From PWND01 sp964614525 (GTDB taxonomy: Bacteria; Bacteroidota; Bacteroidia; Bacteroidales; UBA7960), in NCBI GenBank assembly GCA_964614525.1, contig CAZTPA010000001.1, positions 124,001-188,000 of the forward strand: a stretch of 64,000 nucleotides of DNA. The letters are read 5' to 3'. The notes beneath the pieces are model-generated. The model made no database searches, was not told the DNA's origin, and was given only the letters and a program-made list of their open reading frames with translations. Numbering within the stretch: the first letter of the stretch is position 1; the number at the start of each line of letters is the position of its first letter. Positions 33,446 through 42,733 of the stretch are shown one piece after another. The translations under genes and the position numbers were made by a program.

Positions 33446-36400
33446 ATGTCAGAAAAAGAAGTAAAAACAACAGATATTAGAGAGTTTAAACCAACAACGA
33501 TTGCTTTAAAAAACAAAAATACTATCTTTTTATTAGCGATTATATTGGCAATATTCGGCACAATCTCATACAGAATTTTACCGAAAGAACTGTTTCCGGA
33601 TGTTGTTATACCAACAATTATGGTAAAAACAATATATCCAGGAAATTCTCCGGTGGATATGGAAAACCTCATATCACGACCGTTGGAAAATGAAATAAAT
33701 ACAATCAGTGAAATAAAAAAACTATCATCAGAATCAACCCAGGATAATTCCGATATTTTTGTAGAATTCCAAACCGATGTTGAAATTAAATCTGCTCTTC
33801 AGGATGTAAAAGATGCTGTCGACCGGGCAAAGTCAGAATTACCAAGCGACTTGCAAGTTGACCCGATGGTTATGGAAATTGATTTTTCCGAGTTTCCTAT
33901 AATCAACATAAATATTTCAGGAGATTATTCTCTAAACGAATTAAAGCGTTATGCCGATTTTTTGACTGAAAATATAGAAGCAATCCCTGAAATTTCAAAA
34001 ATTGAAATGACAGGAATTGAAGAAAGAGAAATTCAAATTAACGTGGATCCAATAAAGCTAAATGCTAATGAACTTAGTTTCGGAGATATTGAGAATGCGG
34101 TAAGAATGGAAAATGTTTCAATATCAGGAGGTACAATTCTTTTCCAAGACAATACAAGGTGGGCTGTTCGCAGTGTAGGCGAGTTTACAGATGTTAGAGA
34201 AATTGAAAAAATAATTGTTAAGCATGAATTTGGAAATATAGTTTATTTGGGAGACATTGCAGAGATTACTGACACTTATGCCGAACCTATGAGTGTTTCC
34301 AGGCTTGACGATCAAGCTGTTGTTTCACTTCAGGTTGTTAAAAAATCAGGAGAAAATCTAATTGCAGCAACTAATAAAATATTTGATGTATTGCAAGAAT
34401 CAAAAGAAAACGGCAACATCCCTGATGATCTTAACATAACTATAACTAACGATCAATCTGAAAATATCAGAAATCAGTTATCAAATCTTGAAAACAGCGT
34501 AATAATGGCTGTTATTCTAATAATTATTGTGCTGTATTTATTTTTGGGTATTAAAAATGCTCTATTTGTTGGCATGGCAATACCTCTCTCAATACTAACA
34601 TCTTTTATGGTTTTGGGAATATTAGATATCCAAATAAATATGATAGTACTTTTCTCTATCATTTTAGCATTAGGATTATTAGTAGATAATGCAATCGTTG
34701 CTGTTGACAATATTTTTCGATTTATTGAAAGAGGTTATCCGGTTTTTGAAGCTTCAAAAAAAGCAATAGGCGAGATAGCAATACCCATCATTACATCAAC
34801 AGCAACAACACTTTCAGCATTTCTGCCGTTGGCATTTTGGCAGGGCATGGTAGGTGAATTTATGAAGTACATGCCTATTACACTAATAATTGTTTTATTA
34901 TCTTCTTTATTTGTAGCTCTTATTATTATTCCGGTATTATCTTATACATTTTTTAGAAATGAAAAAGCTAAAGCAAATGAAGAAATTGAAGCTGATGTTT
35001 TAATTAAGAAGCGAAAAAATAATTTGAGAAGGCTGTTAATCTCTATTGCTATTATAGCTGTTGGCGGATTATTGCACATTTTAGGAGTTACATTGTTAGC
35101 TAATATATTAATTCTTATTGCTCTTGTAGTTTTAGCTGCAAAATATGTGTTTTCACCATTAGCAAAATGGTTTCAAAATAGCATTTTACCTTTTAATGAA
35201 AAATTATATTCAAGAACATTAAATTATGCATTAAGAGGCAAAAGACCATATTACTTTGTATTCGGAACATTTGTATTCCTTATTCTTGCAACTTCTTTTT
35301 TCTTTATTAAAAGTCCAAACATATTGTTTTTTCCGGACAATCAACCTAACTTTATTAATATTTTAGTCGATTTGCCTTTAGGTACAGATATTAAAGAAAC
35401 TGACATCAGAATTCAGGCCGTTGAAAATCATCTTAAAGAAATTCTTGAACCCAACAAAAATATAGTTAAGTCGATTCATACAACTGTTGGACGTGGTGCT
35501 GTTGGTGAAATGGAGTTTAGTGCAGGTGACACACCAAATCGTGGGCGCATTACAATCACTTTTGTTGAGCAGGAAGACCGAATGGGTGTTAATACAAACT
35601 CACTAATTGCTGAAATAAGTGATGAACTCATTGGAGAATATCCGGGAATGGATATAAAGGTTGAAAAAAACAGTATGGGTCCACCTTCTGGAAAACCTAT
35701 CAATATTGAGATTAGTGGAAAAGAATATGAACGATTGATTTCAATTACTGAAGATGTTAAAAGTAGAATTAATAATGCAGGAATTGAAGGAATAGAAGGT
35801 TTAAGAATGGACTTAGATACTGACAAACCTGAAATTATTATTAATATTGACAGGGAACAAGCCCGCAGATATGGAGTATCTACTTATGCTGTTTCAAATA
35901 CAATCAGAACTGCTTTGTTTGGACTTGAAGTTTCTTCCTTCAAATTGGAAGAAGAAGACATCCCTATTCAACTAAGACTTAAAGAGGAATACAGGAACAG
36001 CATGTCTTCGCTAATGAACCAATTTATTACATTCAGAAGTCAAAGTACAGGAAAATTAATGCAGGTTCCAATATCCGCTGTTGCATCCTATGAATACAGC
36101 AAAACTTATGGTTCTATTAGTCGGATAGACCTTGATCGTGTAATAACACTATATTCTAATGTTTTACCAGGATATAATGCAAACCGGATTAATGATCAAA
36201 TTGCTGAAGTACTTGAGAATATTATTTTACCGGAGGGCTATGCATATGAATTTACCGGCGAGCAGCAAGAACAGCAAGAATCTATGGCTTTTCTAATACA
36301 GGCATTATTTATTGCCCTGGCAATTATAGCATTGATATTGGTAACTCAATTTAACTCGATTATTAAACCTTTCATTATAATTATGAGTGTTATATTTAGC

Positions 36401-36940
36401 ACAGCTGGTGTCTTTTTTGGCCTTGCGCTGTTTAATATGGATTTTATAATAATTATGACAGGAATTGGTATTATTAGTCTTGTTGGGGTTGTAGTTAATA
36501 ATGCTATTGTATTAATTGATTATACCGACTATCTGCATTTAAGAAAAAAAATAGAAAATGATATTCCCGAAGAAAAATATCTTGAGCCTGCTGATTCATT
36601 AGAATGTATAAAGGAAGCCGGAAAAACTCGTTTTCGACCGGTTATTCTAACTGCAATCACCACAGTGCTAGGCTTGGTTCCTTTAGCAATTGGTTTAAAT
36701 ATCAACTTTATAACATTATTCACTGATTTTAATCCACAAATATATTTTGGTGGCGATAATGCTGCTTTTTGGAGTCCAATGGCATGGACTATCATTTTTG
36801 GTTTAACATTAGCCACATTCTTAACATTAATTGTGGTTCCAAGTATGTATCAAATCTTGCTATCATCAAAAAGGAAATTTAAAAAAATCAGAAAAGACAT
36901 TTTAATAAAAGCAGGATATCAGTCAGATAATGAAGACTAA
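33446..36940 (+). CDS. RND efflux permease with extra membrane insertion (second system)
   Basis: 1164 aa, about 140 longer than the first RND pump. Standard features: N-terminal RILPKELFPDVVIPTIMVKTIYPGNSPVDME, TM4 LGLLVDNAIVAVDNIFRF (one relay Asp then Asn), and the repeat-two motif VVVNNAIVLIDYTDYL. Between TM6 and the second half there is an insertion (~510-590) with a charged linker (KANEEIEADVLIKKRKNNLRR segment) and two additional hydrophobic stretches (LLISIAIIAVGGLLHILG, VTLLANILILIALVVLAA). A further insertion before TM12 (FITLFTDFNPQIYFGGDNAAFW) lengthens the C-terminal region. Likely a trimeric drug or lipid exporter with the upstream adaptor and TolC. Confidence 0.92.
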   Translation: MSEKEVKTTDIREFKPTTIALKNKNTIFLLAIILAIFGTISYRILPKELFPDVVIPTIMVKTIYPGNSPVDMENLISRPLENEINTISEIKKLSSESTQDNSDIFVEFQTDVEIKSALQDVKDAVDRAKSELPSDLQVDPMVMEIDFSEFPIININISGDYSLNELKRYADFLTENIEAIPEISKIEMTGIEEREIQINVDPIKLNANELSFGDIENAVRMENVSISGGTILFQDNTRWAVRSVGEFTDVREIEKIIVKHEFGNIVYLGDIAEITDTYAEPMSVSRLDDQAVVSLQVVKKSGENLIAATNKIFDVLQESKENGNIPDDLNITITNDQSENIRNQLSNLENSVIMAVILIIIVLYLFLGIKNALFVGMAIPLSILTSFMVLGILDIQINMIVLFSIILALGLLVDNAIVAVDNIFRFIERGYPVFEASKKAIGEIAIPIITSTATTLSAFLPLAFWQGMVGEFMKYMPITLIIVLLSSLFVALIIIPVLSYTFFRNEKAKANEEIEADVLIKKRKNNLRRLLISIAIIAVGGLLHILGVTLLANILILIALVVLAAKYVFSPLAKWFQNSILPFNEKLYSRTLNYALRGKRPYYFVFGTFVFLILATSFFFIKSPNILFFPDNQPNFINILVDLPLGTDIKETDIRIQAVENHLKEILEPNKNIVKSIHTTVGRGAVGEMEFSAGDTPNRGRITITFVEQEDRMGVNTNSLIAEISDELIGEYPGMDIKVEKNSMGPPSGKPINIEISGKEYERLISITEDVKSRINNAGIEGIEGLRMDLDTDKPEIIINIDREQARRYGVSTYAVSNTIRTALFGLEVSSFKLEEEDIPIQLRLKEEYRNSMSSLMNQFITFRSQSTGKLMQVPISAVASYEYSKTYGSISRIDLDRVITLYSNVLPGYNANRINDQIAEVLENIILPEGYAYEFTGEQQEQQESMAFLIQALFIALAIIALILVTQFNSIIKPFIIIMSVIFSTAGVFFGLALFNMDFIIIMTGIGIISLVGVVVNNAIVLIDYTDYLHLRKKIENDIPEEKYLEPADSLECIKEAGKTRFRPVILTAITTVLGLVPLAIGLNINFITLFTDFNPQIYFGGDNAAFWSPMAWTIIFGLTLATFLTLIVVPSMYQILLSSKRKFKKIRKDILIKAGYQSDNED

Positions 36941-36962
36941 TTCATAAAATCAGTTTTACTTT

Positions 36963-36991
36963 GCCTTATTAATACAAAACATAAATAAGGC
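36963..36991. terminator. Hairpin after the second RND operon
   Basis: Perfect 8-bp inverted repeat GCCTTATT (36963-36970) and AATAAGGC (36984-36991) with a 13-nt loop, 23 bp past the RND stop. No strong T-run follows, so a termination role is uncertain. Confidence 0.4.
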
Positions 36992-37034
36992 CTAAGAATT
37001 ATACATTTTAAATTATTACTTTTGTCAAAAAGAC

Positions 37035-37586
37035 ATGATAGTTATAGGTATCACAGGCACTTTAGGTGCAGGTAAAGGAACAGTTGTCAATTATCTGGTT
37101 AATGAAAAAGGATTTACTCATTATTCTGTAAGGGGCTTACTTACAGAAAAACTTCATGAGGCCGGAAAAACTGTCAATAGAGACTCGCTAACAAATCTGG
37201 CAAACAAACTCAGAGCCGGGAACTCTCCCGCCTACCTTATTGAACTATTATATGAAAAAGCAGTTGAAAACGGGAAAAATTGCATAATTGAGAGCATTAG
37301 AACTCCCGGAGAAATTGAATTGCTAAGAAAAAAACCGAACTTTTTCCTTCTCGCTGTTGATGCTGATCCAAAAATAAGATATCAGAGGATTGTTTTAAGG
37401 AACTCCGAAACCGACAACATTAGCTATGAAACTTTTCTTGCAAATGAAAAACGTGAAATGCAATCAAATGACCCAAACAAACAAAACCTTAGTGCTTGTA
37501 TAAAACAAGCTGATTTTGTAATTATCAATAATGGTAATATAGAGGAGCTTAATAAAAAAACTGAATATTTTTATCAGCAATTATAA
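37035..37586 (+). CDS. P-loop nucleoside/dephospho-CoA kinase-like protein (AAA-annotated)
   Basis: 183 aa. Walker A is GTLGAGKGT (residues 8-16, Lys14). The lid-like region with the sequence VRGLLTEKLHEAGKTVNRDSL and the Walker-B-like strand CIIESIRTPGEIELL are those of the dephospho-CoA/adenylate-kinase-like P-loop group; DAD..IRYQRIVLR is the arginine-rich lid. Such a domain is the N-terminal half of yeast deoxycytidylate deaminase Dcd1 and of bacterial AvcD-type deaminases. Here it is a stand-alone gene and a dCMP deaminase lies 2.75 kb downstream on the same strand. A -7-like box TACTTTTG (37017-37024) lies just before the ATG. Confidence 0.7.
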   Translation: MIVIGITGTLGAGKGTVVNYLVNEKGFTHYSVRGLLTEKLHEAGKTVNRDSLTNLANKLRAGNSPAYLIELLYEKAVENGKNCIIESIRTPGEIELLRKKPNFFLLAVDADPKIRYQRIVLRNSETDNISYETFLANEKREMQSNDPNKQNLSACIKQADFVIINNGNIEELNKKTEYFYQQL

Positions 37587-37607
37587 AGGTTTTTATCAAG
37601 TATTTAG

Positions 37608-40007
37608 CTAGTTTACCAGAGTAACAATGCCAATTTCAGTGTGAGTTTCTCCTTTTTCGTCAGTATATTGAACTTTATAAGAGTATGGGCCAACGGGAGC
37701 CTTTGCTCCATCCGCTGTGCCATTCCATCCTTGAGTAAAATCCTCAGAACTAAACACAACAGAACCCCAGCGATTAAAAATTATCATAGAATAATCTGAA
37801 GGAACGAATTCAAAAATAGGTTTAAAAGTCCTGTTAACTTCAATATGGCTGTTTGGATTAAATGCATTAGGGAAGAATACTATTTGTTGTTCAAGCTCAG
37901 TAATAAAAGACAAAACTTCTCCGTATTCTGCTCCCACACTATTTACAGCATATGCCTGGAAATAATAAGTTGTAGCGGCTTCCAGGCCACTTAACATTTC
38001 AGAAAAAGAGCCTTCATCTCCGGCAAGGCTAATATTTTCACCATCATCTATCGGATCCGGATTTAATCCCCAGTAAAATCCTCTCTCAGTAACCTCAGCG
38101 CCGCCATTAAAAAGAACTTCAGCATTTATCCTTGCAGAATTGTTTGTTATCTCAGAGGCATCAACTGTAATAACATCCGGAACACTTGGCTCAGTAGTAA
38201 ACTCCTCAACTTCACCATATCCTGTGCCTGCACTATTTGTAGCATATGCGACGAAGTAATAAGTTGTCACCGGCTCTAATCCATCCAACAATCCTGAAAA
38301 CTCTCCTAATCCCGCACCTAAATCCATTTGAACACCCGAAGATTGAGGATCAGAATCTGTACCCCAGTAAACACCTCTGCCGGTAATGGCAACGCCGCCA
38401 TCATAATCAACAATTCCTCCAATCATAGCAGAATTATTAGTAATATCATAAGCCGGTTCTGTAATAACTTCCGGGGGCAAACCTAAGGTAGTAAATGATT
38501 TCTCCTCGCCTAATGCAATTCCCTCTGAGCTATCAACAAAAGCACGAAAATAATAAGTTGTACCGGGATTTAAGCCTTCTACAATATCTGAGAATTCACC
38601 CATTCCATTTCCGATGACATATTCAACACCTGTAGTTTCTGTGTTCTGGTCGAGGCCATAATAAACTCCCCTGGTATATAAGTCACTTCCACCATCATCG
38701 GTTACTTCACCACCAAGTCTTGCCGATTCTGCAGTAATGCTGGTGGCATCATCTGTCACTACAGTAGGCATTGCTGCCGATGTTGTAAAAGTAAGTTCAT
38801 CTCCATATGCTGTTCCAACACTATTAGTTGCATATGCCAACACATAATAAGTTGTTCCCGGAAGCAGGCTTTCTATCACATCATTAAAGGTCCCAATGCC
38901 AAAACCCATAGTATGCTGAACTCCATTAGTGACTGCATCAGGTATATCACTTAAAAAAACACCTCTTTCGCTAACACTTGCTCCTCCTGATGAAGTCACA
39001 TTACCACCTAATCTTGCAGATTCTGTTGTAATATCCTGTGGTGTTGCTGTTTCAACAATTGGTTCTGTATCACCAAAATATATTAAGACAATATCTTCAG
39101 AAATAAGTGTTAAAGCAGTAGCAACTGTATTTTCAATCTCACAATGATAAGTTCCTTCATCTATAGCATCATCAAAGCTGGCAATAGTATATGATGTTGA
39201 TGTAGCTCCCACGATCTCCACTCCATCAAGATACCATTGATATGTGTTATTTACACCACCTACTGTTACTGAAATAGTTCTTGACTCTCCAAAAACCATT
39301 GTATATTCCTCATAATTACCAACTTTGGCCTGTGGTGAATAAGTAAATTCCGAGGAAGCAATTCCTATATTTTGCTCAATAGCATCAAATTGCATACTGT
39401 TATTTTGAACTCTTAAAACTTCTAACGAAACACAAGCTGACAAATCAGGCAAATTTGTTAAGTCATTATTACTTAAAATTAATCTTCTGATATTTAACAA
39501 ATTCTGAAATGAAGCCGGAACAATTCCCGTAAATGAATTATTTTGTAATTGAATAATTTCTGCACTGCTCAACAGACCCATATCAGCAGGCAAATTTCCT
39601 GTCAAAGAATTATCATTCAAATCCAACCTCACAAGATTGGTAAGCCCTCCTATTTCACCAGGAATTGTACCCGTTAATGAGTTATTATTAATTCTCAGTT
39701 CACTCAACTCAAGGAAATCACCTATTTCTGTTGGAATGGTTCCACTTAAATTATTATTTTGCAGGTTAATCAATTCTACATGACCGGCTACAACAATTAA
39801 ACCGTACCAGGCATCAGTGACGTCGTTTTCATCTCCTGTAAAATCCCATCCGGTATTATCTGTCCAATTATTGCCATCTGTTGCATTATATATAGCTTCA
39901 AGCGCCTGATATTCTGCAAGTGTAACCTGGGCATTAAGTTTGTTAAATAAAACAGCGGCTAATATAATCGCCATAGAGAGTAAAAAAGTAAAAGTATTTT
40001 TCATCAT
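37608..40007 (-). CDS. Secreted LRR/Ig/FN3-like repeat protein with T9SS type B (CHU_C) sorting domain
   Basis: 799 aa. Signal peptide at 1-26 (ends LNAQ). LRRs at ~75-215 with the plant-type consensus NNNLSGTIPTEIG and NNSLTGTIPGEIG. An Ig-like domain at ~220-310 (YQWYLDGVEIVGATSTSYTI, GTYHCEIEN). Four tandem ~95-residue FN3-like repeats at ~315-695, each with SAR(L/I)(G/N), RG(V/F)Y, GLEP.TTYYF.A(Y/F) and a final FTT. The C-terminus (~700-799), IIFNRWGSVVF followed by GWNGTADGAKAPVGPYSYKVQY, is the gliding-motility-associated CHU_C domain used for type IX secretion (type B). Probably a large surface adhesin. The repeats may be prone to recombination. Confidence 0.9.
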   Translation of the reverse strand: MMKNTFTFLLSMAIILAAVLFNKLNAQVTLAEYQALEAIYNATDGNNWTDNTGWDFTGDENDVTDAWYGLIVVAGHVELINLQNNNLSGTIPTEIGDFLELSELRINNNSLTGTIPGEIGGLTNLVRLDLNDNSLTGNLPADMGLLSSAEIIQLQNNSFTGIVPASFQNLLNIRRLILSNNDLTNLPDLSACVSLEVLRVQNNSMQFDAIEQNIGIASSEFTYSPQAKVGNYEEYTMVFGESRTISVTVGGVNNTYQWYLDGVEIVGATSTSYTIASFDDAIDEGTYHCEIENTVATALTLISEDIVLIYFGDTEPIVETATPQDITTESARLGGNVTSSGGASVSERGVFLSDIPDAVTNGVQHTMGFGIGTFNDVIESLLPGTTYYVLAYATNSVGTAYGDELTFTTSAAMPTVVTDDATSITAESARLGGEVTDDGGSDLYTRGVYYGLDQNTETTGVEYVIGNGMGEFSDIVEGLNPGTTYYFRAFVDSSEGIALGEEKSFTTLGLPPEVITEPAYDITNNSAMIGGIVDYDGGVAITGRGVYWGTDSDPQSSGVQMDLGAGLGEFSGLLDGLEPVTTYYFVAYATNSAGTGYGEVEEFTTEPSVPDVITVDASEITNNSARINAEVLFNGGAEVTERGFYWGLNPDPIDDGENISLAGDEGSFSEMLSGLEAATTYYFQAYAVNSVGAEYGEVLSFITELEQQIVFFPNAFNPNSHIEVNRTFKPIFEFVPSDYSMIIFNRWGSVVFSSEDFTQGWNGTADGAKAPVGPYSYKVQYTDEKGETHTEIGIVTLVN
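37907..39065 (-). repeat. Four tandem FN3-like coding repeats (~285 bp each)
   Basis: Within the LRR/CHU_C protein gene the segment encodes four consecutive homologous units, each about 95 residues. They share the core (E/N)SAR(L/I), RG(V/F)(Y/F)(Y/W)G, G.F(S/N)(D/G/E) and TTYY(F/V).A(Y/F). Boundaries are approximate. The units are diverged at the protein level, so they are old duplications. Confidence 0.75.
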
Positions 40008-40337
40008 TTTAAAATTTATTTTTAATAAACATATGCCTGTATTTCTTTCCCGGTGAGGGAATTATTCGCATTATTCTCATTCTCCTCTGTGGCAATTGTT
40101 TGATAATACATTTTTAAACAGAAAATTATAATTTGAAATACTAATTTAAATATTGCCGCAACAATAATTATAGCAAATCAAAATTAATCATTATCAAAGT
40201 TAAATAATTTTAGTAATTACACTTAATTTAAGCCAATAAATAAACACGAAGTTTGGAGTAATTGTTTTAATTTTGAACGATAAACAAAACTAAAAACAAG
40301 AAGCATTAAACTATAATTAATTTATAATATTTTTTTA
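40008..40337. other. 330-bp divergent intergenic region
   Basis: No gene seen. It separates the LRR/CHU_C gene (minus) from the dCMP deaminase gene (plus). It holds a minus-strand -7-like box CAAAGTTA (40195-40202, complement TAACTTTG) for the adhesin gene, and a plus-strand -7-like box TAATTTTG (40268-40275) for the deaminase. Neither has a well-spaced TTTG partner. Confidence 0.5.
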
Positions 40338-40835
40338 ATGAAAAAAGAAGCAGAAAAATATTCCAGACCAAGCTGGGATGAGTATTTTATGGAAATTGCG
40401 CATACAGTTAGCAAGCGGGCAACATGCGATCGTGGCAGAAGTGGTTGTGTTATAGCTCGTGATAGGCAAATTCTCGTAACAGGTTATGTTGGATCACCCA
40501 AAAACCTGCCACATTGCGATGATGTTGGCCATGAAATGAAAAAGGTATTACATGAAAATGGTTCCACAAGCATGCATTGTGTCAGGACAGTACATGCTGA
40601 GCAAAACGCAATATGTCAGGCTGCAAGATTAGGAATTAGTATTGAAGGAGCAACATTATATTGCAGAATGACACCCTGCCGTGTTTGCGCGATGCTAATT
40701 ATAAATTGCGGAATAAAAAAAGTGATTTGCGAAAAAAAGTATCACGCCGGCGGCGAATCCGAAATTATGTTTAAAAATGCTAATGTTGAATTAGTTTACT
40801 TTAGTGAAGATTATATGAAATACGATAATCAATAG
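40338..40835 (+). CDS. Deoxycytidylate (dCMP) deaminase
   Basis: 165 aa. The zinc and catalytic site is complete: HAE (His86, Glu88) in VHAEQNAICQAARLG and PCRVC (Cys114, Cys117) in MTPCRVCAMLI. The N-terminus RPSWDEYFMEIAHTVSKRATC and the substrate loop GYVGSPKNLPHCDD are typical of dCMP deaminases of the ComEB/Dcd1 group. It converts dCMP to dUMP, the precursor for dTMP. The order kinase-like P-loop then deaminase (37035, 40338; same strand) copies the domain order of yeast Dcd1 and of AvcD-type anti-phage deaminases, although here an opposite-strand gene lies between. Confidence 0.9.
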   Translation: MKKEAEKYSRPSWDEYFMEIAHTVSKRATCDRGRSGCVIARDRQILVTGYVGSPKNLPHCDDVGHEMKKVLHENGSTSMHCVRTVHAEQNAICQAARLGISIEGATLYCRMTPCRVCAMLIINCGIKKVICEKKYHAGGESEIMFKNANVELVYFSEDYMKYDNQ

Positions 40836-40867
40836 CTTGCAAATAAAGCCACATAGTATTTTGAGCT

Positions 40868-41506
40868 TTACCCTATATTGAAAACTTTTATTATTCCCTC
40901 TACAATAAACTGCAATGATATTGCCACTACAATTATCCCAAACAGCCTTGTAAGAACATTAAAGAAAATGGGATCTATTAGTTTTTCAATTTTTACCGAA
41001 AATACAAATACAAATAAAACTATTGCCAATATCACCAATAAAATCAAAGAAAGAACAAAATAATCCAAAGGGCTGCTTAGCCTGTTACCGAACAATAAGA
41101 CAGTAGTAATTGAACCGGGACCTGACATCATAGGAATAGCCAAAGGCACAAGTATTTCCCTAAAACGAGTTCTTACAAGTTGATGAGGATCCTTTGCTTC
41201 AAGCTTGCGCGATTCTATTTGAAATATTTTCCCATTTACCATTGATAATCCTGTGAAGAGCAATAATATTCCTCCTGCCATTTGAAAAACAGGCAGCTCA
41301 ATAGAAAAGAAAGTTAGAATAGTTTTGCCAAAAATCATGAATGTAACCAATATAATTGCTGCAGTAGCAATTAACAGTCGTGCTAATTCTCTTCTGCCTG
41401 ATTTGGTTAAATCATTTGTAAGCTCTGACCATAATGGAATTAATCCCAATGGATTCATAATAGCCATCATGGCAGCCAAAAAATTGAGATATAAGTTCCA
41501 GTTCAT
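40868..41506 (-). CDS. MarC-family integral membrane protein
   Basis: 212 aa with six predicted membrane segments. The hallmark motifs are present in the first half: FLAAMMAIMNPLGLIPLW (NPxGxxP) and in the middle PLAIPMMSGPGSITTVLL (PLAxPxxxGPG), a twofold repeat typical of MarC. The transported substrate of the family is unknown, and older links to multiple antibiotic resistance have not held up. It is convergent with the dCMP deaminase gene (32 bp), and 140 bp downstream of the isoaspartyl peptidase gene on the same strand. Confidence 0.9.
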   Translation of the reverse strand: MNWNLYLNFLAAMMAIMNPLGLIPLWSELTNDLTKSGRRELARLLIATAAIILVTFMIFGKTILTFFSIELPVFQMAGGILLLFTGLSMVNGKIFQIESRKLEAKDPHQLVRTRFREILVPLAIPMMSGPGSITTVLLFGNRLSSPLDYFVLSLILLVILAIVLFVFVFSVKIEKLIDPIFFNVLTRLFGIIVVAISLQFIVEGIIKVFNIG

Positions 41507-41646
41507 ATTCTGATAATAAAGAGTTTTTATTCTTTAATTCTCTGAATCTATTCTAAAACAAAAGATCTTAAAATATAAAGTAATTATAAGGTTAAAAGCA
41601 ATTAAAGAAACTATTGCTCAGATTTAAAATGTAATAAAATAATAAT

Positions 41647-42639
41647 TTAATTATCAAAAATCAATACTCCCTGATCGCCGCTTGATTTTACAAAACCTCT
41701 AAACATTGCAGTAGTATTAAAAATCATTGCAACATTACCATCTTTATCCACAGCAATTATACCACCATTAGCTTTTTGTTCTACGAGCTTTCCTTTAATA
41801 ACATTCTCTGCGGCATTAACAAGGCTGCTTCCTCCATACTTTATTTGTGCGGCTATATCGTAAGCTATAACATTTCTGATAAAATATTCGCCATGACCTG
41901 TCGAAGAGACTGCACAAACATCATTGTCGGCATAGGTACCTGCACCAATAATGGGGCTGTCTCCTACTCTGCCATATTTTTTGGCTAACATTCCTCCCGT
42001 TGAAGTTGCGGCTGCAAGATTACCTTGCATATCAAGAACCACAGCACCAACAGTTCCCATCTTATTATCCTGAGGAATATAGCCCTGATCTTTCTTAATA
42101 TATTTTTGATATTGATTCCATCTTCGCTGATCAAAAAAATACGAAGGATCCACAATTTCCACATGCTGTTCAACAGCAAATTGCTCTGCTCCTTTCCCAA
42201 CAAGCATAACATGAGGAGAATTATCCATTACCTTTCTTGCTGCTTCTATCGGATTTTTAATATTGGTAACTCCGGCAACTGCTCCGGCATTACCGGTCTT
42301 ACCGCACATAATTGAAGCGTCAAGTTCATTTTTACCGTCAATATTAAATACTGCTCCTTTACCTGCATTAAACATAGGGGAATCTTCCAAAAGCTTTATC
42401 ACAGCTACGGCAACATCTAAAGCATCCATGCCGTTTTTAAGCATTTCTTCACCTGTCTTTAGTGAAGATTCAAGAACTTTTTCATATTCCAGAATTGCTT
42501 CCTCACTGAGACTTTCTTTTGGGATATTACCTGATCCACCGTGTATAACTAAGGTGTACTTTTCTTTTGCATTAAGTTGAAAAACACCTAAAAACAGAAA
42601 TGCAAACAGACAAATAATTAAACGATAATGCTTCATCAT
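41647..42639 (-). CDS. Secreted isoaspartyl peptidase/L-asparaginase (Ntn hydrolase)
   Basis: 330 aa. Signal peptide at 1-24 (ends QLNA), so periplasmic or secreted. The Ntn-hydrolase nucleophile is Thr196 in DNKMGTVGAVVLD, where the precursor should be cut into alpha and beta chains. Other family motifs: HGGSGNI near the N-terminus, NAGKGAVFNIDGKNELDASIM, the strand ATSTGG, and GAGTYAD after the nucleophile. It removes isoaspartyl (beta-Asp) residues from dipeptides and also hydrolyses asparagine. Single gene. Confidence 0.93.
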   Translation of the reverse strand: MMKHYRLIICLFAFLFLGVFQLNAKEKYTLVIHGGSGNIPKESLSEEAILEYEKVLESSLKTGEEMLKNGMDALDVAVAVIKLLEDSPMFNAGKGAVFNIDGKNELDASIMCGKTGNAGAVAGVTNIKNPIEAARKVMDNSPHVMLVGKGAEQFAVEQHVEIVDPSYFFDQRRWNQYQKYIKKDQGYIPQDNKMGTVGAVVLDMQGNLAAATSTGGMLAKKYGRVGDSPIIGAGTYADNDVCAVSSTGHGEYFIRNVIAYDIAAQIKYGGSSLVNAAENVIKGKLVEQKANGGIIAVDKDGNVAMIFNTTAMFRGFVKSSGDQGVLIFDN

Positions 42640-42733
42640 CTTTTTGTTTTTAAGTTTTGATTAAAACTCTGTGGAAATAATACTTTTAAAAACACATGAT
42701 ATTAAAAAAAAACAATAAAATCCTGGAAAACTT

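Noticed and set aside
37035..40835. Naming the kinase-deaminase pair an anti-phage defence system
   Set aside because: The genes are separate, the kinase-like protein has no diagnostic defence feature, and dCMP deaminase has an ordinary role in dTMP synthesis. Kept only as a hypothesis.
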